Positions 1-8,533 of a DNA stretch of 53,545 nucleotides are shown here, piece after piece. The notes beneath the pieces are model-generated. The model did no database searches. It saw only the letters and a program-made list of their open reading frames with translations, and was not told the DNA's origin. A program made the translations under genes and the position numbers. The stretch's first letter is position 1; each line of letters opens with the position of its first letter. Origin of the DNA: Alphaproteobacteria bacterium (lineage in GTDB: Bacteria; Pseudomonadota; Alphaproteobacteria; CACIAM-22H2); NCBI GenBank assembly GCA_016793165.1, contig JAEULA010000047.1:1-53545 (forward strand), written 5' to 3'.

Positions 1-1
1 G

Positions 2-1420
2 GTGCTGCTGGACTTCGGCGGCCCGAACATCGCCAAGGCGATGCATGTCGGCCATCTGCGGTCGTCGATCATCGGCGACACGCTGCAGCGGCTGTTCCGC
101 TTCGCCGGCTACGACGTGACGAGCGACATCCATCTCGGCGACTGGGGCCTGCCGATGGGGATGCTGATCGCCGAGATCGAGCGCGCGCAGCCCGAGCTGC
201 CGTATTTCGATCCGGGCTTCGCCGGCGCCTATCCGGCCGAGTCGCCGGTGACCATCGACGACCTCGAACGGCTCTATCCCACGGCCGCGCAGCGGACCAA
301 GGACGACCCCGCGTTCCGCGACGCCGCGCGGCGCGCGACCGCCGAGCTGCAGGGCGGCCGGCGCGGCTATCGCGCGCTGTGGCAGCATTTCATCGACGTC
401 TCGGTCGCGACGCTCAAGCGCGAGTTCGCGCGGCTCAACGTCTCGTTCGACCGCTGGGACGGCGAGAGCACCGTCAACGACCGCATCGCGCCCATGGTGG
501 CGCGGCTCAAGCAATCGGGCTTCGTGGAGGAGTCGGACGGCGCCGAGATCATCCGCGTCGCGGCGGAGACCGACCAGAAGGAGATCCCGCCGCTGATCCT
601 GGTGAAGTCGGACGGCGGCGCGATGTACGGCACCACCGATCTCGCCACGATCGAGGGCCGCGCCGAGGACGGCTACGGCCTGTCCCTCTACGTCGTCGAC
701 CAGCGCCAGCACCTGCATTTCGAGCAGGTGTTCCGCGCCGCGCGCAAGGTCGGCATGGTGCCCCGGCTCGCGCTCGAGCATGTCGGCTTCGGCACGGTGA
801 ACGGGCCGGACGGCAAGCCGTTCAAGACGCGCGCCGGCGGCGTGATGAAGCTGGGCGATCTCATCCGCATGGCGACCGAGGAGGCGACCAAGCGGCTCGA
901 CGAGGCAGGGCTCGCGGCGGAGGCCGGGGCCGAAGAGAAGGCCGACATCGCGCAGAAGATCGGCGTCGCCGCGCTGCGCTTCGCCGACCTCGTGAACCAC
1001 CGGCTGTCCGACTACGTGTTCCAGCTCGAGCGCTTCACGCGCTTCGAGGGCAAGACCGGGCCGTACCTCGTCTATACCGCCGTGCGCGCCGGCTCGCTGC
1101 TCGACAAGGCGGGCGAGCGCGGCTTCGCGGCCGGCGCGATCCTGCCGCCGGGCACCGACGCCGAGCGGCGCCTGATCCTGCAGATCCAGGGCTTCGCCGA
1201 CGCGCTCGCCGGAGCGATCGAGAAGCGCGCGCCCAACGTGCTGTGCGAGTGGGCCTTCGTGCTGGCGCAGGAGTTCAACAGCTTCTACCAGGCCTGCCAC
1301 ATCCTGTCCGAGGAGGACGCGGGCCTGCGCGGCAGCCGTCTTGCGCTGGTCTCGCAGGCGCGCCGGACGCTCGAGCTGGTGCTCGGGCTGCTCGGCATCG
1401 ACCGGCCGGCGCGGATGTAG
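2..1420 (+). CDS. argS: Arginyl-tRNA synthetase, 5'-truncated by window start
   Basis: Class I aminoacyl-tRNA synthetase that charges tRNA-Arg in the cytoplasm. The visible 472 residues start just before the HIGH signature (HVGH at residues 15-18), continue through the Rossmann catalytic core with the GKPFKTRAGG segment near residue 271, and end in the DALR anticodon-binding domain (TGPYLVYTAVRAGSL) with the family's usual C-terminal RM. About 110 N-terminal residues (the tRNA D-loop-binding Add-1 domain) should lie to the left of the window, so the GTG at base 2 is an internal codon and not the start. In many alphaproteobacteria argS is followed by an SPOR-domain gene; here a sulfatase-like gene follows after 27 bp. 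Confidence 0.97.
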   Translation: MLLDFGGPNIAKAMHVGHLRSSIIGDTLQRLFRFAGYDVTSDIHLGDWGLPMGMLIAEIERAQPELPYFDPGFAGAYPAESPVTIDDLERLYPTAAQRTKDDPAFRDAARRATAELQGGRRGYRALWQHFIDVSVATLKREFARLNVSFDRWDGESTVNDRIAPMVARLKQSGFVEESDGAEIIRVAAETDQKEIPPLILVKSDGGAMYGTTDLATIEGRAEDGYGLSLYVVDQRQHLHFEQVFRAARKVGMVPRLALEHVGFGTVNGPDGKPFKTRAGGVMKLGDLIRMATEEATKRLDEAGLAAEAGAEEKADIAQKIGVAALRFADLVNHRLSDYVFQLERFTRFEGKTGPYLVYTAVRAGSLLDKAGERGFAAGAILPPGTDAERRLILQIQGFADALAGAIEKRAPNVLCEWAFVLAQEFNSFYQACHILSEEDAGLRGSRLALVSQARRTLELVLGLLGIDRPARM

Positions 1421-1447
1421 ACGCGGGCGCGATCGGCTCTATCTGGC

Positions 1448-3061
1448 ATGCCCATGTCCGCCCGGTTCCCGATCGCCCTCCTCGCCGTCGCCGCGCTCAA
1501 CGCGCTGCTGGTCGTCGGCGACTTCCTGGAGACGCGCTGGGCCCTCGTGCCGGCGCAGCTGTCGCTCGAGCTCGCGGCGCTCGTCGGCATCGCCGCGCTG
1601 CTGGGCCGGCGCGGCATCCGGCCGGGCCGGCTCGGCCTCGGCGTCGTGGCGCTGCTGCTGTCCGTCGCCGTCGCGCTGCGCCTCGCCGACATCGTCGTGC
1701 CCTGGTATTTCGGCCGGGACTTCAACGCCGTCGCGGACCTGCGCTATGTCGGCTTCGGCCTGGGCCTGATGCGCGACTCGACGCCGGCCGCGACATTCGC
1801 GGCGATCCTGGCCGGTGTGGCGGTCGCGATCCTCGCCCAGCTCGCCGTCAGCTACGTGCTGGTCGCGCAGGTCTGGCGCGCGGCGGCCGCGGGGCGCTGG
1901 TCGCCTTTCGCCCTCGTCGCCGCGGCGGCGGTGCTCGCATTTCCCCTGGTGCCCGCGCGCTACGACCTCGGCCGCGTGCCGGTCGCGGGTGCGACGGCGC
2001 TGGCCGTCGGCGGCAACACGGCGCGCGCACTCGATGCCTGGGGCCTCACGGGCCACAGCCTTGCGCTGATCCAGCAGGCGATCGCCGCGCGGCCGCCGGT
2101 GGCGTCGCTCGACGGGCTCGGGCGCCGCAACGTGCTGCTGGTCTTCGTCGAGTCCTACGGCACGATCACCTTCACCGACCCCGCGTTCCGCGCGGGCCTG
2201 GCGGAGACCCGTGCGCGCTGGGCCGAGCGCCTGCCTGCGGCGGGCTATCACGTCGTGTCCGACGTGATCGACTCGCCGATTACCGGCGGCGGCTCCTGGA
2301 TGGCGCATGCCAGCATGAACTTCGGCGTGCGCGTCGACAGCCAGCCGCTGTTCGACATCCTGCTCACGACCGGCGCGCGCGCGCTCGGCCAGGATTTCCG
2401 CGCCAGCGGCTATCGCACCGTCGCCGCGCAACCGCGCATGCAGCAGCCCTGGCTGCAGGCCGACTTCTTCGGCTTCGACCACGTCATCAGCGACCTCAAT
2501 CTCGGCTATCGCGGCCCCCGCTTCAGCTGGGAGACCGTGCCCGACCAGTTCGTGTTCGAGCAGGTCCATCGCCGCGAGCTTGCGGTCGGCGACGGCCGGC
2601 CGCGCTTCGTGATGTACGTGCTGTCCTCGACGCACGCGCCCTTCGACAGGATCCCCGGCCTGTTGGCCGACGCCGCGCGCCTCGACGACGGCAGCGTCTA
2701 CGACGGCCTGCCAGCGACGAGCTTCCCGCCGCCCGGCGGCCGGGTGTTCGACAATCGCGATGGCTATCTCGCGGCCACCCGCTACAGCCTCTCGGCGCTC
2801 GAGCAGTACCTGACGACGCGGCTGAGCGACGACTCGCTCGTGATCGTGCTCGGCGACCATCAGCCGCCGCTGACCGTGGCGGCGGAGACGCGCAACAAGG
2901 CGGTCCCGATCCACGTGATCAGCCGCGATCCCGCGCTGGTCGCGCCGTTCCGGGCGATGGGCTTCGCCGATGGCGTCGAGCCGAAGGGCTTCATCGCGCG
3001 CCGCGGCATGGAGACGTTCCTGGCGCAGTTCCTCGCCGCCTTCGGCGCACGCGCCCGCTGA
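1448..3061 (+). CDS. Membrane sulfatase-like / LTA-synthase-type phospho-head-group transferase
   Basis: A 537-residue inner-membrane protein. About five hydrophobic helices fill residues 6-165, followed by an alkaline-phosphatase-superfamily periplasmic domain. Metal and active-site signatures are visible: NVLLVFVESYGT near residue 227, a Ser/Thr-rich nucleophile segment ITGGGSWMAHASM near 278, STHAPF near 394 and VIVLGDHQPP near 466. This layout is known from LtaS, OpgB and EptA-like enzymes, which move phosphoglycerol or phosphoethanolamine from a lipid to a glycan, lipid or protein. The actual donor and acceptor cannot be read from sequence. It is the first gene of a four-gene plus-strand operon; the next gene encodes a phospholipid head-group synthase, which fits a supply-and-use relationship. 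The start at 1448 was chosen over the methionine at 1454 only because it is upstream; both are plausible. Confidence 0.85.
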   Translation: MPMSARFPIALLAVAALNALLVVGDFLETRWALVPAQLSLELAALVGIAALLGRRGIRPGRLGLGVVALLLSVAVALRLADIVVPWYFGRDFNAVADLRYVGFGLGLMRDSTPAATFAAILAGVAVAILAQLAVSYVLVAQVWRAAAAGRWSPFALVAAAAVLAFPLVPARYDLGRVPVAGATALAVGGNTARALDAWGLTGHSLALIQQAIAARPPVASLDGLGRRNVLLVFVESYGTITFTDPAFRAGLAETRARWAERLPAAGYHVVSDVIDSPITGGGSWMAHASMNFGVRVDSQPLFDILLTTGARALGQDFRASGYRTVAAQPRMQQPWLQADFFGFDHVISDLNLGYRGPRFSWETVPDQFVFEQVHRRELAVGDGRPRFVMYVLSSTHAPFDRIPGLLADAARLDDGSVYDGLPATSFPPPGGRVFDNRDGYLAATRYSLSALEQYLTTRLSDDSLVIVLGDHQPPLTVAAETRNKAVPIHVISRDPALVAPFRAMGFADGVEPKGFIARRGMETFLAQFLAAFGARAR

Positions 3062-3069
3062 CCGCGGCG

Positions 3070-3750
3070 ATGCGCGCGGCGGTCGAGCTCCTCGCGCTGG
3101 TCGGACTCGCCGGCCTTGCCGCGGCCGCGCTCGGCTTCGCGCCGGCGGGGCAGGCTTTCGCGTTGGCGGTGATGCTGGTCTACGCGGCCGTCGTCGCCGT
3201 GGCCCTGCGCCGCTCGGCGCTGTTGGCACTGCCGCTGGGTTGGCCCAACCGCGTCACCGTCCTGCGCGGCCTGCTCGGCGCGATCCTGCTCGGCAGCCTG
3301 CTGTCACCGGGCCGCGCCGCGGTCGTTGCCGGCGTCGCCGTGCTCGCGATCGGCCTCGACGCGGTCGACGGCTGGCTCGCGCGTCGGCTCGGGGCATCGA
3401 CCGGGTTCGGCGCGCGCCTCGACATGGAGACCGACGCCGCGCTGATGCTCGTGCTGTGCCTGGTGCTGATGGCGCAGGGGCGCGGCGGCGCCTGGCTGCC
3501 GATCGTCGGACTCGCACGCTACGCCTTCGTCGCCGCCGGCGCGGTGGTCCCGGCGCTGCGCGCGCCGCTGCATCCCAGCGAGCGGCGGCGGGTCGCGGCG
3601 GCGGCCGTGATGATCGCCCTCGCCGTCGCGACGATCCCCGCCGTGCCCGCGGCGGGCGCGCTGGCGATCACGACGGCGGCAACGCTGGCGACGGTGCTCT
3701 CCTTCGCCGTCGACATCGCGTGGCTGCTGCGGCGCGGCGCGCGCGCATGA
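3070..3750 (+). CDS. CDP-alcohol phosphatidyltransferase family protein
   Basis: A 226-residue integral membrane enzyme expected to exchange CMP for an alcohol on CDP-diacylglycerol or a similar CDP-activated donor. The family signature DG-x2-AR-x8-G-x3-D-x3-D is complete at about residues 100-123 (DGWLAR, then G, D, D in register), so the Mg-binding site is intact. There are about six hydrophobic segments. It starts 8 bp after the sulfatase-like gene, and its stop overlaps the next start as ATGA, so it is translationally coupled. The product head group (glycerol phosphate, inositol, serine or something unusual) is not determined. Partnership with the preceding transferase is inferred from position. 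Confidence 0.88.
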   Translation: MRAAVELLALVGLAGLAAAALGFAPAGQAFALAVMLVYAAVVAVALRRSALLALPLGWPNRVTVLRGLLGAILLGSLLSPGRAAVVAGVAVLAIGLDAVDGWLARRLGASTGFGARLDMETDAALMLVLCLVLMAQGRGGAWLPIVGLARYAFVAAGAVVPALRAPLHPSERRRVAAAAVMIALAVATIPAVPAAGALAITTAATLATVLSFAVDIAWLLRRGARA

Positions 3751-4586
3751 GCGAGGCGTCGACGCTGTCTCGCTACTACGACCGGCTCGCTCTGTGGAGT
3801 CGGGTGGCGGGCCTCCTCGGCCGCGACGGCGGTCTCGGCGCCCTGACCGTCCATCGCGCGCTGGCCGACCCGCGGACCGGCGGCCGCCCGACGACGCGTC
3901 GCGTCCACGACCTGCTGCGCGCGCAGCTCCCCGTGCGCCGGCCGCTGGTCGTGCTCGATGCCGGCTGCGGCTACGGCGGGACGATGCTCGATCTCGCGCG
4001 CGACATCGACGGCCGGTTCCACGGCCTGACGCTCAGCCGGCGCCAGGCGGAGATCGGGCGCCGCGCCGCGCGGCGGCGCGGGCTCGCCGCACGCGTCGAC
4101 CTCGAATGCCGCAGCTACGACGCGCCGCCCGATGCGCCGGTCGATGCGATCCTGGCGATCGAGTCGCTGGCCCACAGCGCCGATCCGGCCGCGAGCGTCG
4201 CGGCGCTCGCGCGGCTGCTGCGCCCCGGTGGCCGCCTGCTGGTCGTCGACGACATGCCCGAGCCCGCGGCGGCGGCGAGCCCCGACCTGGCCGTCTTCAA
4301 GCGCGGCTGGCGCTGTCCGGTGCTGTGGTCGCGCGCCGACTATGCCGCGGCGTTCGAGCGGCTCGGGCTCGCGCTGGTCGTCGACCAGGACCTTTCGGCG
4401 GCGCTGCGCTTGCGCGGCGACGCGGCGATCGCGCGACTGGTGCGGCTCAATCGACTCGCGCATCGCCTCGTCGCACATGACGGCTGGCGCATGGTCATGG
4501 ACTCGCATCTCGGCGGCCTCGCCTTGGAGCGGCTGCATCGCCGCGGCCTGATGCGCTACCGGCTGCTCGCGGGCGAGCGGCGATGA
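3747..4586 (+). CDS. Class I SAM-dependent methyltransferase
   Basis: A 279-residue soluble protein. The SAM-binding motif I is VLDAGCGYGGT near residue 68, followed by a segment typical of small-molecule C/O-methyltransferases (ILAIESLAHS near 133, LLRPGGRLLVVDD near 156). It resembles the cyclopropane-fatty-acid/ubiquinone methyltransferase-like group (ESLAHS, then a long C-terminal part with basic residues). The gene overlaps both neighbours by 4 bp (ATGA), in the order lipid head-group enzyme, this gene, FkbM methyltransferase. The substrate is unknown; a lipid or an envelope glycan is inferred from context only. Confidence 0.85.
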   Translation: MSEASTLSRYYDRLALWSRVAGLLGRDGGLGALTVHRALADPRTGGRPTTRRVHDLLRAQLPVRRPLVVLDAGCGYGGTMLDLARDIDGRFHGLTLSRRQAEIGRRAARRRGLAARVDLECRSYDAPPDAPVDAILAIESLAHSADPAASVAALARLLRPGGRLLVVDDMPEPAAAASPDLAVFKRGWRCPVLWSRADYAAAFERLGLALVVDQDLSAALRLRGDAAIARLVRLNRLAHRLVAHDGWRMVMDSHLGGLALERLHRRGLMRYRLLAGERR

Positions 4587-5335
4587 GCGGGCTCGATCGG
4601 GCGATCGGCCTCTCGCGATCGCTGGCGATCTATCACGCCATTCCCGGGCGGCAGCGGCGCCTGCGGCGGCTCTACGCATCGTTCGTGGCGCGCGGGGCCC
4701 TCGCGTTCGACATCGGCGCCCATGCCGGGAACAGGGTTCGGGCCCTGCGCGCGCTCGGCGCCCGGGTGGTGGCCGTCGAGCCGCAGCCCGATTTCCAGGC
4801 GCTGCTGCGCCTCCTGTTCGGCCGCGACGCCGGCGTGACGCTGCTCGACGGCGCCGTCGGCGCCGCGCCCGGGCGCGCGGCACTCGCGCTCAGCGAGCGC
4901 ACACCCACCGTCACGACCCTGGCCGCCGAGTGGCGCGCGGCGCGTGCGCGCGATCCGGACTTCGCCGGGGTGCGCTGGGATCGCGCGGTGGATGTCGAGG
5001 TCACGACGCTCGACGCGATGATCGCGCGCTTCGGCGAGCCGGAGTTCGTGAAGATCGATGTCGAGGGCCACGAGCCGGCGGTGCTCGCTGGCCTGACCCG
5101 GCCGATCGCGGCCCTTTCCATCGAATACCTGCCGGCCGCGCTCGACACGGTGGAGGCGTGCATCGCGCGTCTCGCGTCCCTCGGCGCGTACCGCTTCAAC
5201 TGGTCGCCGGGCGAGAGCTTCGTCCTCGCCGAGCAGCGCTGGCTGGACGGGCCGGCGCTGTTGCGCGCGCTGCGAAGCCCCGAGGGGCGGCGTCGCTCGG
5301 GCGACGTCTATGCCCAGCGCACCAGCAGATCCTGA
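4583..5335 (+). CDS. FkbM family methyltransferase
   Basis: A 250-residue protein with the FkbM hallmarks: SAM motif FDIGAHAGNRV near residue 43, VVAVEPQPDF near 65 and the downstream VKIDVEGHEPAVLAGL near 155. Family members O-methylate sugars, polyketides or other secondary metabolites. Its ATG overlaps the stop of the preceding methyltransferase. Its last 28 bp overlap the 3' end of the minus-strand methyltransferase at 5308-6093, so the two operons converge tail to tail with no room for a separate terminator. FkbM genes often accompany glycosyltransferases, as here. Confidence 0.9.
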   Translation: MSGLDRAIGLSRSLAIYHAIPGRQRRLRRLYASFVARGALAFDIGAHAGNRVRALRALGARVVAVEPQPDFQALLRLLFGRDAGVTLLDGAVGAAPGRAALALSERTPTVTTLAAEWRAARARDPDFAGVRWDRAVDVEVTTLDAMIARFGEPEFVKIDVEGHEPAVLAGLTRPIAALSIEYLPAALDTVEACIARLASLGAYRFNWSPGESFVLAEQRWLDGPALLRALRSPEGRRRSGDVYAQRTSRS

Positions 5336-6093
5336 TGCCCGATCGCCAGCGACAGCGCGCGCCTGGCGATCTGCTCGATCCGCCGCGCGCGCCACGGCCC
5401 GACATGCTCGGCGCGCAGCATCGCGTCGCTCGCCGCGGCGCCGGCATAGCCGTCGACCATCGCGGCGAGCATCGCCGCGGCGCCGCGCGGGATCTGCCAG
5501 TCGGTCGCGGCGCGATCGACGCGCGCCCCGGCGCGCTGGAAGGCGCGATGGGCATAGGACACCGCATCCGGCCCGAGCGCAGGGCCGAAGCCCTTGTCGC
5601 GCACCATGTCGCGATGGAAGGCGTCGCAGATGCGCACGTCGTCGGGGTCGACCGGATCCCAGCGCATGCGTCCGTCGTAGGAGAGCACGAGCAGCGCCGG
5701 CATCCGGCGCTGCGCGACCTCGTCGGCGAGCCGGTCGATCCAGGTGGCCGACGCGAGGTCGAGCAGGGCGGAGCAGCTCACCGCCTGCGCCCCGTCGAGC
5801 GCCGGACCCAGCGCCTGCGCGAGGTCGGCCGCGGCGATGTCGACGCGCGGATCGTCGGCGAACCGCGTCCTCGCGGCGCGCAGCAGCTCTGGATCCGATT
5901 CGACGAGGCGCCAGCGCTGGCGTGGCGCATGGCCGCGCAGGAAGGCCGCGTTGCTGCCGGTGCCGGCGCCGAGATCGGCGACCAGCGCCTCGTCGCGCAG
6001 AGTGGCCAGGAAGAGGCGCGTCAGCTCGCCGTCGCGCGCGGCCGCGTCGAACGGCGCGCGAAGGGCGAGCCAGTCGGCGCTGAAGCCGCTCAT
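5308..6093 (-). CDS. SAM-dependent methyltransferase, last gene of the pterin-type operon
   Basis: A 261-residue soluble methyltransferase with motif I VADLGAGTGSNAAFL near residues 38-52 and an acidic ribose-binding residue in LVESDPELL near 63. The middle part reads CSALLDLASATWIDRL, and then LLVLSYDGRMRWDPVDP. Its ATG overlaps the glycosyltransferase stop by 4 bp, so it is the terminal cistron of the five-gene minus-strand operon RibD-type reductase, MDR dehydrogenase, PTPS-like protein, GT4, methyltransferase. The substrate is unknown; methylation of the glycosylated product of this operon is an inference from position. Confidence 0.85.
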   Translation of the reverse strand: MSGFSADWLALRAPFDAAARDGELTRLFLATLRDEALVADLGAGTGSNAAFLRGHAPRQRWRLVESDPELLRAARTRFADDPRVDIAAADLAQALGPALDGAQAVSCSALLDLASATWIDRLADEVAQRRMPALLVLSYDGRMRWDPVDPDDVRICDAFHRDMVRDKGFGPALGPDAVSYAHRAFQRAGARVDRAATDWQIPRGAAAMLAAMVDGYAGAAASDAMLRAEHVGPWRARRIEQIARRALSLAIGHQDLLVRWA

Positions 6094-7157
6094 GGCGGCG
6101 GCGCCCCGCGGGCGAGCGCGTCTACGGCGGCGGCGAAGCGGCGCGCCTGGGCCGCCCAGTCCGGAAAACGTCGTGCCATGGACACCGCTCCCTGCCGCAG
6201 ACGGCGGCGCGCCGTTGCCTGCTGCAGCACGCGGCGCAGGCAGCGCGCAAGCGCCTTGGGGTCACCCGTTCGAACGAGCCGCCCCGCCCCGGGCGGGACG
6301 GTCGTCGCGACCGCGCCGGCGCCGCTCGCGATCACCGGCAGTCCGGCGGCGATCGCCTCGGCGAAGGCCATGCCATAGCCTTCGTAGTACGAGGGCAGGA
6401 CGAAGAGATCGGCACGGCGATAGGCGTCGCGAACGACCTGCGGCGGCCGCGCGCCGACGAGCCGGATGCGTCCCTGCAGGCGCCGCAGCGAGATCGCCGC
6501 GCGCACGCGGCTTGTCGTCGCGGGGTCGAGTGCGGTCGGCCCGATGCAGGTCAGGCGCCAGCGCAGCCCGCGCAGCGCGGCGAGCGCGGCGACAAGCACG
6601 AGATGCCCTTTGCGCGCCGTCAGCGAGGCGACGCAGAGCAGTGCGCGCGTCGTCGTCTCGCGGCGACTGCGCAGCGCGGCGCGATGGATCGCCGGCGTGA
6701 CCGTGGCGATGCGCGCGCCGGCGACGCCCATCGCCCGGATCGCCGGCACCGTCGCCGGGCTGGTGACGATGACGCCACGTGCGGCGCGGGCGAGGCGCGG
6801 CTCCAGCGCCGCGAAGTGCCGCCGCGCCCCGGCGTCGATTCCGGTTTCCAGGGCCAGGGGATGGTGGATGAGCGCCACGACCGGCGTCGTCGTGTCGTCG
6901 AGCAGGCCGGCGAAGGCGGGCAGGGCCAGGCCGTCGACGACCAGGATGCCGCCATGTGCCGCGGCGAGGCAGTCGCGCGCCGCCGCGCGCGCCGCGTCGT
7001 CCGCAAGCGGGTGCCGGCCCGCGAGCTCGTGCACGAGCACGTCGTGGCCGGCGGCGCGAAGCTCGCGCACGATCGCGGCATCGTAGCGGTAGCCGCCCGT
7101 CGGCTGATCGATGGCGCCGGGGCAGGCGAGATGCAGGCGCGGCGCGCCGGCCGTCAC
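6090..7157 (-). CDS. Glycosyltransferase family 4 (GT-B fold)
   Basis: A 355-residue retaining glycosyltransferase of the GT4 type. The C-terminal nucleotide-sugar domain is clear: VASLTARKGHLVLVAAL near residue 185, then LFVLPSYYEGYGMAFAEA near 250-267, which carries the E-x7-E motif, and AGLPVIASGAGA. The N-terminal domain has HHPLALETG and the family linker region. The start is a GTG at 7157 that overlaps the PTPS-like stop (GTGA); no ATG lies nearby in frame. A glycosyltransferase in the middle of a pterin/flavin-precursor operon suggests that the small molecule is glycosylated, as in cyanobacterial pteridine glycosides, but a lipid or glycan acceptor made by the facing operon is equally possible. 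Confidence 0.88.
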   Translation of the reverse strand: MTAGAPRLHLACPGAIDQPTGGYRYDAAIVRELRAAGHDVLVHELAGRHPLADDAARAAARDCLAAAHGGILVVDGLALPAFAGLLDDTTTPVVALIHHPLALETGIDAGARRHFAALEPRLARAARGVIVTSPATVPAIRAMGVAGARIATVTPAIHRAALRSRRETTTRALLCVASLTARKGHLVLVAALAALRGLRWRLTCIGPTALDPATTSRVRAAISLRRLQGRIRLVGARPPQVVRDAYRRADLFVLPSYYEGYGMAFAEAIAAGLPVIASGAGAVATTVPPGAGRLVRTGDPKALARCLRRVLQQATARRRLRQGAVSMARRFPDWAAQARRFAAAVDALARGAPPP

Positions 7158-7552
7158 GCGAGCGGCGCCTCGAACGCGGCCCAGGCGACGGGCGACTCGC
7201 GCAGCAGCACCTTCATGGCCGCGGGCGGCGGCGAGGGGGCGAGCGCGCCGCCCCGGATCGCCGCCTGGGCGCGGCGCCAGATCTCGCCGGCGAGGAATTC
7301 GGTCGTCGTGTTGGTGGCGTCGAAGGCGGGCTCGTCGTCGAGATTGCGGTAGTTGAGCGCGGCGAGCACCTGCTTGAGCATCTCCGCCAGCCGTCCGATA
7401 TCCGCGACCAGGCCGTGCTGGTCGAGCGCGGCGACGCGGATCTCGAGCTCGACGGCATAGGTCGCCCCGTGGAGGCGCTGCGCCGGCCCGAAGACCTCGC
7501 CGCGGAAGCTGTGGGCGATCATGAAGTGATCGCAGACGGTGAGGCTGTACAT
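7154..7552 (-). CDS. PTPS/QueD-like tunnel-fold protein with altered active site
   Basis: A 132-residue member of the 6-pyruvoyl-tetrahydropterin synthase / 6-carboxytetrahydropterin synthase family (COG0720). The fold landmarks are present: AHSF (His14), LHGATY (His28), the TTTE segment (Glu85) and LLRES (Glu119, the position of the pterin-anchoring Glu). The usual catalytic triad is not: the Cys before HGH is Ala24, and the LDH motif reads LNY (Asn67, Tyr68). The third zinc His of HGH is Ala30. Pterin binding is therefore plausible, but standard PTPS or QueD chemistry is not. The gene follows the MDR dehydrogenase by 24 bp, has an AAGGA Shine-Dalgarno-like site and overlaps the GT4 start. 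Confidence 0.85.
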   Translation of the reverse strand: MYSLTVCDHFMIAHSFRGEVFGPAQRLHGATYAVELEIRVAALDQHGLVADIGRLAEMLKQVLAALNYRNLDDEPAFDATNTTTEFLAGEIWRRAQAAIRGGALAPSPPPAAMKVLLRESPVAWAAFEAPLA

Positions 7553-7576
7553 GCGGGCGGTCCTTGTGCGGCGGGA

Positions 7577-8533
7577 TCAGTATGTCACGACGATCTGGGG
7601 CGGATTGGGGGTGCCGTCGAGCAGGCCCGGCAGCTCGCGCGGCAGGTCGGAGAAAGCGATGCGCGGGCCGAGCAGCCGGTCGAAGACGGGGTCGGAGAGC
7701 TCCTCCAGCGCCAGCGCGAGGCGCTGCCCGCGCGTGATCCAGGCGCGCCGCACGCGCGCGACGTGGCCGACCTGCGAGGAGATGATCCGCAGGCGCCGGG
7801 CATGGAAGGCGCCGCCCAGCGGCAGCGTCACGCTGCGATCGCCGAACCAGCTCATTTCCAGGATGCGGCCCTCGAAGGCGGCAATCGACAGCGCGGTGGC
7901 GAGGCCGTCGGGATGGCCGCTGGTATGGAAGATCGCGTCGAACTCGCCGTCGGCGGCCGCGGCGGCCTGCAGCCCGAGTTCCCGGGCGAGGGCGCAGCGC
8001 GCGGAGTCGGGATCGACGACGTGGACGGCCTGCTCGACCTCCTGGCGCGCCATCAGCGCGACGAGCAGCCCGAGCACGCCGGCGCCGATGACGACCACCC
8101 GCTCTGCGCGCAGCAGCTCGGCGTCCCACAGCGCATTGATCGCGGTCTCCATGTTGGCGGCCAGCGTCGCGCGCGCGTCGGGGACGGCGTCGGGGATGCG
8201 CATCGCCGCGTCGCCGGGGACGACGAAGCGGTCCTGGTGCGGATGCAGCGCGAACACGCGCTCGCCGTCGCGCGGCCCGCCCTCGATGCGACCGACCGCG
8301 CCGTAGCCATACTTGACCGGCCAGGGGAACGCGCCGGCCTGGAACGGGCAGCGCATGCGCGCCTGCTCGCTGGCCGGCACGCGGCCGTGGAGCACGAGCC
8401 GCTCGGTGCCGCGGCTGACGCCGCTGCAGATCATGCGCACGCGCACGTGGTCGGCTTCGAGGGCCGGCAGCGCCTCGCCGCGCAGCTCGCCGGCGCCGGC
8501 CCCGATGATCCAGAAGGCGGTCGCGTCGCTCAT
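7577..8533 (-). CDS. MDR-superfamily (alcohol dehydrogenase-like) oxidoreductase
   Basis: A 318-residue NAD(P)-dependent medium-chain dehydrogenase. The N-terminal GroES-like domain carries CSGVSRGTERL near residue 36, where classical alcohol dehydrogenases have C-x-TD, and there is no GHE zinc motif. VKYGYGAVGRI follows near 75. The Rossmann fingerprint VVVIGAGVLGLL lies near 145-156. It resembles the BchC / threonine-dehydrogenase-like branch with the SRGTE signature. It overlaps the reductase gene upstream by 4 bp (ATGA). The likely role is oxidation or reduction of a side chain on the operon's small-molecule product; this is inferred from the neighbours. Confidence 0.85.
   Translation of the reverse strand: MSDATAFWIIGAGAGELRGEALPALEADHVRVRMICSGVSRGTERLVLHGRVPASEQARMRCPFQAGAFPWPVKYGYGAVGRIEGGPRDGERVFALHPHQDRFVVPGDAAMRIPDAVPDARATLAANMETAINALWDAELLRAERVVVIGAGVLGLLVALMARQEVEQAVHVVDPDSARCALARELGLQAAAAADGEFDAIFHTSGHPDGLATALSIAAFEGRILEMSWFGDRSVTLPLGGAFHARRLRIISSQVGHVARVRRAWITRGQRLALALEELSDPVFDRLLGPRIAFSDLPRELPGLLDGTPNPPQIVVTY

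Noticed and set aside
379..3069. Upstream extension of the CDP-alcohol phosphatidyltransferase frame
   Set aside because: The frame is open through argS and the sulfatase-like gene, but only the part from 3070 has membrane helices and the family motif.
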